Source: Lachnospiraceae bacterium
GTDB lineage: Bacteria > Bacillota > Clostridia > Lachnospirales > Lachnospiraceae
Length of the DNA: 51,071 nt
Assembly: GCA_024682835.1 (NCBI GenBank)
Contig: JAIKYU010000115.1
Coordinates: 1-51,071, forward strand
Direction of reading: 5' to 3'
Shown: piece after piece, positions 39,915 through 48,300 of the stretch
Layout of the letters: every line of letters begins with the position of its first letter
Position numbering within the stretch: the stretch's first letter is position 1
Position numbers and translations under genes: made by a program
The notes under the pieces: generated by a model
The model's database searches: none
What the model was told of the DNA's origin: nothing
What the model saw: only the letters and a program-made list of their open reading frames with translations

Positions 39915-42052
39915 ATTGTTTCCACCTCCGCCTTCAGTTTTCCGAGACCCTGTCGGACTCTGCCGTATTCATCGAGCATCACGGACCGGATCTGCACGGA
40001 ATACGCCGGATCAGCACGCAGCTCGTCCGTTTCAGCCAGCTGCGCCAGAAGATGGGCACCGACGCCTCGCGCGATCGATTTGAGCGAATGTACCTGCAGG
40101 CTGTATTTTTCCCTCGATTCCGGATCCCGCAGTGTCCGCATGGTCTCATCTGCATATTGCTCAAAGAGATCCGCACGCATCAGGAACTCGTCGGCGTTTC
40201 CGGCGTTATACTCAAGTGCCATCTTAAGATCGATCCCGTAGGGTCTGAGCAGATCCTGATAGCCCTCCACTCGGGCGAGTGTCAGACCGGTCTCCCGCGG
40301 GGCTTCGATCGATACGATCTTATCCGGCAGATAGGCTCTTACGATCTCAAGGAGCGAAGCAGAGGTCACCGGCTTGGCGAGGAAATCCGCGAAACCGGCC
40401 CCCAGGAGCCGCTCCCGCACGCCGTTCATGATATCGGCGGTGAGCACCACGACCGGTGTCTGAAAATCCGGATATTCCTCCCGGATCCGTGCCAGTGTTT
40501 CCGCACCGTCCATCTTTGGCATGCGCAGATCCATGAGGATGAGATCATACTCCTTGATATCGAGCATCTCCAGTGCCTCATAGCCACTTTCCACGTCATC
40601 GATTTTGATGAGCGTGGGTTCCAGAAAGGAACCGATCACCTTGCGGTTGGAGGGACTGTCATCCACGACGAGGATCTGTGCGCCCGGCGCGATGAACTGT
40701 CTGAGAGCACCCGCGTCAGGCAGCCGGTCACGGACGGCGGATGATTTGCTCTTTGCAGATGATGTCCCCTTCTGGGGGATGCGTACCGTAAAGACGGTCC
40801 CTTCGTCCACGACGCTCGTACAGTTGATGGTTCCATGTGCGGCGTCCACGAGTTCCTTGACAATGGCGAGGCCAAGGCCGCTGCCGCTCGTCTCGCGGTA
40901 GAGCGTCTGTGCACCGCGCTCAAAGGGCTTAAAGATGGTTTCCAGGTATTCCTGTGCGATTCCGATTCCCGTGTCGGAGACCGTCAGGACCAGATCCTGT
41001 CCCTCCGTCCGCACCGCGAGCGTGACGCAACCGGAATGCGTATACTTGACGGCGTTGCTTAAGAGATTGTCCGTGATCTTGCGGATGACGTCCTCGTCGC
41101 CGATCAGATAGTCCGGCAGCTTTTCATCCCGATGATACGCAAAGGAGAGACCGGCCCGCTCTGCCTGCAGCCGCCAGGTTCTCGCCATCTCGTTGAAGAG
41201 CTTCGCCGTGTCCCACGGCTGCTCCAGAAGCTCCATCCGTCCCGCCTCGATTCTGGTGAGATCCAGCATATCATCGATCAGGTTCATCAGGATGCGGCCC
41301 GACACATTGCTGTCATTCACCCATTCCCTTATCTTGGCGGAGGAGGTGTTGGCGACGATCAGCTCGTTCATCGCCATGATCGTATTGAGCGGTGTGCGGA
41401 TATCATGGCTCATTTTCGCCAGAAAATCGCTCTTTGCCAGATTTGCATCATCCGCCGATTGCATGGCGACACTCAGCTCCTGCTCCTTTTTGCGGTACAC
41501 GCGTATCTGAAAGAACATCGTGATCGCGAGAGACAGGGCGACCAGGCTCATATCCAGCACCACGCGCGTCATATAGTGCCATTCATCCTGCAGGAGCGTC
41601 GGCGGGTGATAGTAGGAATACACGATCAACGAGATATACCAGATCAGCTCCAGCGCGATCAGAATCATCATGGCGGAGCCGTCGAGAAGAAAGGCCGTGA
41701 ACACCACGCCGAAGATGAAGAAGGAGGGGATGCCGCTGTGATATCCGCCCTGGATAAGGTAAAGCGCCGTGAACAGCCCGATAAAGATGATAAAGGCGGT
41801 CATTGTCATCGCCATCCTGTAATTTCCGGTCCTGTGGCAGTACACGATGAGCGCCGCGGAAACGACCACCCCGGCGAGATCCGCCAGGACTACGGCGGGA
41901 CTGTTTCCGGAGACAGCGTTGACGACCGCGGTGATGAGGCTGACGACGATCCCGCAGACCGCGAGAATATTGAATGCGGACACCCGTATCTCCGCGTCCT
42001 TTGGTACGATGTATTCTCTCAGTCGCCTAAGCATCCCGATGCACGTATCCAT
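39911..42052 (-). CDS. Hybrid sensor histidine kinase with receiver and HPt domains
   Basis: The start is the ATG at 42052 (MDTCIGMLRRLREYIVP), with GGGAGAAAAAGG upstream; the ATG at 42112 would add 20 residues read from a palindromic repeat. The 713-residue protein has six membrane segments (residues about 28-185), a short linker, HisKA with His216 in MSHDIRTPLN, and an HATPase (about 285-430; DNLLSNAVKYT, SDTGIGI, SGSGLGLAIVKEL). A receiver (about 458-575) has Asp508 in LILMDLRMP, and a C-terminal HPt domain has His655 in VHSLKSIARGVGA. This makes a full phosphorelay within one chain, His-Asp-His, to pass to the overlapping response regulator. The signal is unknown, since the sensor part is only membrane helices. 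Confidence 0.94.
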   Translation of the reverse strand: MDTCIGMLRRLREYIVPKDAEIRVSAFNILAVCGIVVSLITAVVNAVSGNSPAVVLADLAGVVVSAALIVYCHRTGNYRMAMTMTAFIIFIGLFTALYLIQGGYHSGIPSFFIFGVVFTAFLLDGSAMMILIALELIWYISLIVYSYYHPPTLLQDEWHYMTRVVLDMSLVALSLAITMFFQIRVYRKKEQELSVAMQSADDANLAKSDFLAKMSHDIRTPLNTIMAMNELIVANTSSAKIREWVNDSNVSGRILMNLIDDMLDLTRIEAGRMELLEQPWDTAKLFNEMARTWRLQAERAGLSFAYHRDEKLPDYLIGDEDVIRKITDNLLSNAVKYTHSGCVTLAVRTEGQDLVLTVSDTGIGIAQEYLETIFKPFERGAQTLYRETSGSGLGLAIVKELVDAAHGTINCTSVVDEGTVFTVRIPQKGTSSAKSKSSAVRDRLPDAGALRQFIAPGAQILVVDDSPSNRKVIGSFLEPTLIKIDDVESGYEALEMLDIKEYDLILMDLRMPKMDGAETLARIREEYPDFQTPVVVLTADIMNGVRERLLGAGFADFLAKPVTSASLLEIVRAYLPDKIVSIEAPRETGLTLARVEGYQDLLRPYGIDLKMALEYNAGNADEFLMRADLFEQYADETMRTLRDPESREKYSLQVHSLKSIARGVGAHLLAQLAETDELRADPAYSVQIRSVMLDEYGRVRQGLGKLKAEVETI

Positions 42053-42079
42053 CCTTTTTCTCCCGTTGATCTGATCCGC

Positions 42080-42134
42080 ATGCGGCGATTCATGCGAGCA
42101 TGATCGCCGCATGAGCGCTTGACCCTGGCATCAT
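42080..42134 (-). repeat. Palindromic dispersed repeat, copy B
   Basis: Read on the minus strand, ATGATGCCAGGGTCAA and then GCGCTCATGCGGCGATCATGC match the left arm of the copy at 32022-32142 almost base for base. The element here is short, with the inner arms ATGCGGCGAT / ATCGCCGCAT closing a tight hairpin (one bulged base) and no insert. Its edge supplies a TTGACC that fits a -35 for the T7SS operon. Confidence 0.75.
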
Positions 42135-42148
42135 GTACAGATTATACA
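42119..42148 (+). promoter_or_regulatory. Candidate promoter for the T7SS operon
   Basis: TTGACC (42119-42124) lies in the repeat edge, and TATACA (42143-42148) follows at 18 bases. The leader would be about 135 bases, with a palindrome at 42176-42189 and a hairpin at 42225-42260 inside it. Confidence 0.45.
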
Positions 42149-42175
42149 TCCCCGTATCCGCAAAAACTATATTCA

Positions 42176-42189
42176 AAAAGTATACTTTT
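42176..42189. promoter_or_regulatory. 14-base perfect palindrome (possible operator)
   Basis: AAAAGTATACTTTT is a perfect palindrome in the intergenic region between the divergent kinase and T7SS genes. On the minus strand its TATACT could be a -10 for the kinase operon with a weak TTGCTT 17 bases upstream (42207-42202), so a protein bound here could affect both directions. Confidence 0.4.
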
Positions 42190-42224
42190 AGGATGTATGA
42201 AAAGCAAAACGGGACAGATACAAT

Positions 42225-42260
42225 GGATGTCAGGGTCCAAAGCCTGGAATCCTGATATCC
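42225..42260 (+). promoter_or_regulatory. Hairpin in the T7SS leader
   Basis: GGATGTCAGG and CCTGATATCC are inverted copies with one G-T type mismatch, with an inner TCCA / TGGA pair. The hairpin ends 28 bases before the start codon of the first T7SS gene. No T tract follows, so attenuation by termination is unlikely; an effect on translation or mRNA stability is possible. Confidence 0.4.
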
Positions 42261-42288
42261 AAATACCATATTAAACAGGGGGCGGAAA

Positions 42289-43788
42289 ATGAGTGACGAG
42301 CATTTAACAAACGAAGAAGAAACATCGGCACTGTTCGTATCGGCACAGAAGAAGAGAAGGGCCGAGGAGGAAGCGGCTCAGAAGGCCGCGGAAGAGCAGG
42401 CAAAACGGGACGCCGCGGAAGCGGAGGTCCGCCGGATGGAGGCCGAGGTCGAGGAGCGCAAGCGCAAGGCTGAGGAAGAAAAAAAGGCGCTGGAGGAGGA
42501 AGAGAAGCGCCTCACAGAGGAAGAAAAGCGCCTGGCGGAGGAGAAGACACAAAGCGCACAGGAAGCAAAGCCCGGGCCGGCGAAGGTCAAAGAGACAAAA
42601 ACACAACCCGCCGGTGGAGCGGCAGGCGGCGCGACGAAGCGCCCCCTCATCATCGGGATCGCCGCGGCAGCTGTGTTGGCGGTCATCCTGATTGCGGTTT
42701 TCGGGCTCAAGGGGAGCGGCAAAAAGTCGTTTGATCCCGCCACGACGGAGTTTAATGCGCAGTACGTCAGCAAGGAGGCGGGCTTTGACCTCTCGTTCTC
42801 TTATCCCGACAGTGTTTATAAGGAAGTAACGGAGGAGAAAAAGGACGAAAACGGGCTGACGATCCACTTCGGGACCCAAAAGGGGATCGACGTGGCCCTG
42901 GAGACTTTCAGGATGGAGAAAGTCGACAACGTCACGAGAGCCTATGTGGCGGCGCTTGTCCCCGCAGACGTCATGCAGTCGGAACTCACGAAGAAGAGTA
43001 CGGATAAGCTTAAGGAACTGATCCCGGATGTGAAGATCACGGAGGAAAAGAGCACAGATGTCACGGCGGATGACGCGGGGAAGTATTCCTGGCGGTGCAC
43101 CTTTGAATCGGCCGAGGCAGGGAACGGAGCGGCTTCTGCGTGGTTTGACTCAAACAGCGAGGGCGGCTGCAAGGTCGTCACGGCTGTTGTGAAGACGGGC
43201 GCGACAACAGACGAAGCGGCCGCGATCCGGGACGCGTTCACCGATAAAAACGCCGCCAATGCCATCGGCGTTCCCGGTTACAAACCGCCCACCGGAACAG
43301 ACACCGACGGCAAGCTGGAGATCGACGAGATCCATATGGGACTTCTGGTGCCCAAGGATCAATTCCAACGCTACACGGATGGCGATCTCGAATACTACCT
43401 GTTCACGGATGACAACGGAGCATCCATCCTTGTGGATCCCATAGATGTCGGAGGCGATATCCTTTCCACCATGAGCGTAGAAGGCATCAAGGAACTGTTC
43501 AAGAAATGGGTTGACCGCGGGGTCAACGACTATTTCAAGGCGTGCGACTCAAGGATGATCCTGGATGAGGACTTTGTCGCGGAGGAGACCGGGATCCATT
43601 ACACAGCCAACAGCAAGGACATCATCGGCGGGGTCACCTACTGGGAGAGATACATTGCGGCGTACTGGTATGATGAGAGACAGCAGAAGGACTTCTACTA
43701 CATCATGATCACGATGGCGCCGGAGCGGAATAAATCGGCTTATCAGCCTATCTTCGACAAGATGATTGACAGGCTGCAGGATCTGTAA
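42289..43788 (+). CDS. T7SS-operon bitopic membrane protein, paralogue 1
   Basis: I do not recognise a named family. The 499-residue protein has an N-terminal segment with EETSALFVSAQKK (Thr12), a highly charged coiled coil (about 20-95), a Pro/Gly/Ala linker, one membrane helix (about 119-140) and a roughly 355-residue domain that should lie outside the cytoplasm. No signal peptide is present, so it is N-in. The next gene is a paralogue: both share EETSALFVS, AEAEVRRMEAEVEERKRKAEEEK, FSYPDS/FSYPES, LEIDEIHMG, LVPKD-F, DSRM and GGVTYWE, and end in DRLQDL/I. It is the first gene of the T7SS operon (AGGGGG site). It does not resemble EssA, EssB or EsaA by eye; a structural or regulatory role next to EssC is inferred from position only. 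Confidence 0.8.
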   Translation: MSDEHLTNEEETSALFVSAQKKRRAEEEAAQKAAEEQAKRDAAEAEVRRMEAEVEERKRKAEEEKKALEEEEKRLTEEEKRLAEEKTQSAQEAKPGPAKVKETKTQPAGGAAGGATKRPLIIGIAAAAVLAVILIAVFGLKGSGKKSFDPATTEFNAQYVSKEAGFDLSFSYPDSVYKEVTEEKKDENGLTIHFGTQKGIDVALETFRMEKVDNVTRAYVAALVPADVMQSELTKKSTDKLKELIPDVKITEEKSTDVTADDAGKYSWRCTFESAEAGNGAASAWFDSNSEGGCKVVTAVVKTGATTDEAAAIRDAFTDKNAANAIGVPGYKPPTGTDTDGKLEIDEIHMGLLVPKDQFQRYTDGDLEYYLFTDDNGASILVDPIDVGGDILSTMSVEGIKELFKKWVDRGVNDYFKACDSRMILDEDFVAEETGIHYTANSKDIIGGVTYWERYIAAYWYDERQQKDFYYIMITMAPERNKSAYQPIFDKMIDRLQDL

Positions 43789-43821
43789 CTGAAGGCGATC
43801 GCACATACAGGAGGGTAATTC

Positions 43822-45288
43822 ATGAGCGACGAAATGACGAACAACGGAAACGGCGAAGAGACATCGGCACTGTTTGTCTCCTCCCAGAAGAAGAAGCAGG
43901 CCGAGGAGGAAGCCAGAAAGAAGGCTGAGGCGGAGCAGGCCAAGCGGGACGCTGCGGAAGCCGAGGTGCGCAGGATGGAAGCGGAGGTTGAGGAGCGCAA
44001 GAGAAAGGCCGAAGAGGAAAAGCGCACGCTGGAAGAGGCCGCGAAGCTGGCGGAGGCGGAAAAGGCCAATGAGGCCAATGTCGCCGACAAACTGAAGTCG
44101 ACCGTTCATGTGGATGAGATCAAGGCGAAGGTGCAGGAAAAGACAGGGGCCAATCCAAAGCTTCCGATCATCATCGGGGCAGCTGCCGCGGTTGTGGTCG
44201 TCATCCTGATTCTTGTTTTCGCACTGAAGGGAAAGAAGCCGGCCATCGATTTCGATACCCTGGATTTTAACAAGGAATACACCACACAGGTGGAGAACAA
44301 CAACGTCACTTTTTCCTATCCGGAGAGCCTGTATACCGGTTTCACGACAGAGGATGAAAGCGCTGAAACCATCACACTGATGGCTGAATCCGTAAAAAAA
44401 TCAAAAGCCCCCGCCATGAGTGTCATGGTGAGTCAGCCGATGGCGAAAAAGGCTACGCTGGGGATCACGCCGGCAAAGGAACTTCAGAAACAGCTCGAAA
44501 CGATTGTCACAGGCACCATGTCAAAGAGCAACACCAAGATCACGGAGGAGGAAGGGACAGACGTTTCCTCAGATACACCCGGCAAGTATTTCTACAAGGC
44601 CGCTGGCACCACGGCAGAGGGAGCGGCCCTCGCGCTGTCCGCATGGCTGATCCCCAACAGCAACGGGGATTTTGCCTGTATCGTCGGTGTGTTCGCCGAC
44701 AAAGGGAGCGATCCGACTCGCGTCGTGAAGCTCAGAGACGCCTTTGAAGAGAAAAACGGGGCGAACGCCCTGAAGGTTCCCGGAGCGAATCCTCCCGCGG
44801 CGGTCGAGACGGACGGCATGCTCGAGATCGATGAGATCCACATGGGAATCCTCGTTCCGAAGGACAGATTTAAGAAGGTGGACATCGCGGACGGCGTCAA
44901 AGCGTGGTCGGATGATAACGGTGCCCTGTATCTCGTCGCATACGTGGGCGTTGACTATGATTTCGAGACCGCAAGGGAATATATGGATCAGGTGAAGCCG
45001 GCGATGAAGGAATTATCCACATCGGCGGTGGGCTTAAAGGGGCTCCCGGGATTTGACAGCAGAATGCTCTTAAAGGAGGACGACCCGGACACCTTGAAGT
45101 ACAAGGCTCAGTACAAGGACATCTTCGGAGGTGTCACCTACTGGGAAGGAGATTATGTCTCCATGTGGCGTGATGTGAGAACGAACGAGTACTACGTCTA
45201 CAGCATCATCCTGATGGCGCCCGACTGCAACAAGGAGATCTATCAGCAGATGCTGGATAAGGGAATAGACAGACTGCAGGATATTTAA
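43822..45288 (+). CDS. T7SS-operon bitopic membrane protein, paralogue 2
   Basis: The 488-residue product has the same architecture as its upstream neighbour: EETSALFVSSQKK (Thr14), charged coiled coil (about 22-90), one membrane helix (about 114-136; PIIIGAAAAVVVVILILVFAL) and an outer domain of about 350 residues. The cytosolic coiled coil is the best conserved part at both DNA and protein level; the outer domains have diverged but keep LEIDEIHMGILVPKDRF and the GGVTYWE block near the C terminus. This points to a duplication followed by specialisation of the outer part. An AGGAGGG site lies 7 bases before the ATG. essC begins 18 bases after the stop. Its exact function is unknown. Confidence 0.8.
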   Translation: MSDEMTNNGNGEETSALFVSSQKKKQAEEEARKKAEAEQAKRDAAEAEVRRMEAEVEERKRKAEEEKRTLEEAAKLAEAEKANEANVADKLKSTVHVDEIKAKVQEKTGANPKLPIIIGAAAAVVVVILILVFALKGKKPAIDFDTLDFNKEYTTQVENNNVTFSYPESLYTGFTTEDESAETITLMAESVKKSKAPAMSVMVSQPMAKKATLGITPAKELQKQLETIVTGTMSKSNTKITEEEGTDVSSDTPGKYFYKAAGTTAEGAALALSAWLIPNSNGDFACIVGVFADKGSDPTRVVKLRDAFEEKNGANALKVPGANPPAAVETDGMLEIDEIHMGILVPKDRFKKVDIADGVKAWSDDNGALYLVAYVGVDYDFETAREYMDQVKPAMKELSTSAVGLKGLPGFDSRMLLKEDDPDTLKYKAQYKDIFGGVTYWEGDYVSMWRDVRTNEYYVYSIILMAPDCNKEIYQQMLDKGIDRLQDI

Positions 45289-45306
45289 GAATAAAGGAGA
45301 GAGCAG

Positions 45307-48300
45307 ATGAACTATTTAATAACCACGGTATTTGAGAACGGGTTTTGTGAACTGTATCTTCCGAGCGTGGACAACAGAAAGGTTCCGCTGGAAATCAAGC
45401 CCTACATCAGCGGCAGGGATGACGACATCATCCTTCCCCTCGAGGTGTGGGACGGCGTGTGGACGCTGTCCGGTCAGGGTGCCTTTGTGATTCTGCAGGA
45501 TGAAAAGCCTGTCGATACGATCACCCTGAAGGAAGGGCTGTTCGTCAACTGCGAGTTCCCCGACGGTCAGGTGTTTTCGCTCACCGCCAAGGAGGTCGGG
45601 GAAGGGGACACGCAGTTTGGCAAATATCTGTTGAAGGGGGGTGTCAACACCATCACGATCGGTAAAGACGAGTCCAACATGATCTGCTACGCGAACAAGT
45701 TCGTCTCGCCCAAACACGCCCAGATCAACATCGAGGCGGGCTCCGCAACGATCAAGGATCTTGGCAGCATGAACGGAACCTTCGTCAACGGCCGGATGAT
45801 TGAGGGCGAGCAGAAGCTTGAATTCGGCGACACGATCTATCTGATCGGGTTAAAGATCGTGTACCTCGGCAGCACACTCGCCATCAACAATCCGGACGGC
45901 TGCTGCAAGGTCACCGGGATCAAGGAGATCAACATCACCTCCGCAGGCGGCGGCGAGGGTGAGTCGGAGCCGGTGGAGGAGAAATACTTCCTCCGCACAC
46001 CCAGAAAGCTGGAGGTCATCGACAGGGAATCCTTCGCGCTGGAGAAATGCCCGCAAAAGCAGAAGCGGGAAAAGCAGCCTTTAAAATTCACCATCGGACC
46101 GGCCTTCACGATGATCATCCCCATGGCGCTCGGCGCAGCCATGTCCTTCGGGAACGGCTTCAACTTCGGCGGCATCGTCATGAGCGTCGGTGCGGCCGGG
46201 GTCGGCGCCTTCTGGGCGGTCATCAACACCCGGTATGAGGACCAGAAATACGAGAAGGATGAGCAGGCGCGCGTCAGCAACTATGAAGCCTACGCGGTCA
46301 AAATGCTCGACCGGATCCGCAGCAAGATGGAATACAACAAGGGCGTCCTCGAGCGGATGTATCCCTCCGCGGAGGAGGCCGCGCAGATCGGCGTCAAGGC
46401 GACGCCGGCTCTCTGGAACAAGAGCCCGGTACATGTCGATTTCCTTGACGTGCGTCTCGGAACCGGCGACATCCCTTCCTTCAATGAGATCGAGACACCG
46501 AAGGAGCAGGTGATGGCGGAGCACGATCCGCTCAACAACAAAACGGAAGAGATCAAGCTCGCCATGTCGACCTTAAAGGACGTCCCGGTCTCCCTGTCCC
46601 TGTATGACAACCGCTTTGTCGGTATCGTGTCCCGGGATCGGGAAAAGGTCCTCAATCTGGCGAGAGTCATGAGCGTCCAGATTGCCAGTGCGCATCCCTA
46701 CACGGATGTGCGCATGTGCGTCGTCTTCCCCATGAAGGAGCGGGATCACTGGAACTATATGCGGTATCTCCCGCATGTGTGGACGCCCGACGGCAAGCTT
46801 CGCCTCATGTGCTGCGACAAGAACAGCGTCGGTGACGTCATGTATTTCATGTCTGATGTGATCAGAGGGCGTCTTGAGAAGAAGAAGGAAGCGGCTAATG
46901 AGGACAGGGAGCAGAAGGTCCTGCCGCATTACGTCTTCATCATCGCCGATCCCTCGCTTCTTGTGGAGGAGGCGATCTCCAAATATCTGTTAAATCCCAC
47001 GGCCGAGATGGGCATGAGCGTGATCATGCTCGCCGATTCCGCGGACAAGCTTCCCAGCAGCTGCAACGCGATCATCACGGACGACGGGGAAACCCACGGA
47101 TTCCTGTCGACGATCAACGCATTCCCCGAGAGGGACAACGTCAAATTTGATCAGCTTTCCGATAAGTCCACCGAGAGCTTCGCACGGGCGCTTTCCGGCA
47201 TCCATCTGCGTGAGACGGGCGTATCGGCTGGCATCCCCGACATCCTGACCTTCCTTGACATGTACAAGACTTCGAAGGTGGAGGATCTCAATATCTACCA
47301 CAGATGGCTTGAGAACAGGACCTACGAAAGCATGCGGGCGATGGTCGGCTACAAGTCCGGCAATCAGCCGCTGTACCTGGATATCCACGAAAAATACCAC
47401 GGACCGCACGGACTGGTTGCGGGCACTACCGGATCCGGTAAATCGGAGACGCTGCAGAGCTATATCCTTTCCCTTGCGGTCAACTACCATCCCGATGAGG
47501 TCGCGTTCATCCTGATCGACTATAAGGGCGGCGGAATGGCCCAGAGCTTTGAGGGGCTGCCGCATGTCTCGGGCGTCATCACAAACCTTGGCGGGAATGC
47601 GACGAACCGTGCGCTTCTGTCGATCAACGCGGAGATCAAACACAGACAGAAGCTGTTCAACGATTTCAAGGTCAAGCACATTGACGCTTACATCGAGCTG
47701 TACCGCTCGGGCGTTGCGACGGAACCCATGCCGCACCTGCTCATCATCGCGGACGAGTTTGCGGAGCTTAAGAAGGAGCAGCCCGAGTTCGTGCGCTCGC
47801 TCGTTTCCGCAGCCCGTGTCGGCCGCTCCCTCGGTGTCAACCTGATCCTCGCGACCCAGAAGCCTTCTGGCGTTGTGGATGACGAGATCTGGTCCAATAC
47901 GAGATTCCGTCTCTGCCTGCGAGTCGCTGACAAGTCGGATTCGAACGAAATGCTCAAGAAGCCCGATGCGGCGTATATCACCGGAACCGGCCGCGGATAC
48001 TTCCAGGTCGGCAGCGATGAAATCTTCGAGGAGTTCCAGTCCGGCTGGTCGGGAGCCGCATACGAGCCGGAGGTTCCTTTCTCCGATGAGAAGAATGCGA
48101 AGGTTGAGCTGATCAACCTGATCGGCAAGAGCGGTGTCCCGAAGAAAAAGGACAAGAAGAAGAAATCCGACAACATCCAGGAGGTCACGCAGCTTGACGC
48201 GGTCGTCAGGTATGCGTCAAAGATTGCCGAAGAGCACCAGATCCCCGCGGTGCGTCAGATCTGGCTGCCGGCGCTCGGAAAGAAGATCTATCTCGAGGAT

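Noticed and set aside
42053..42112. 20-residue N-terminal extension of the histidine kinase
   Set aside because: It lies in the palindromic repeat; the ATG at 42052 has a good ribosome binding site.
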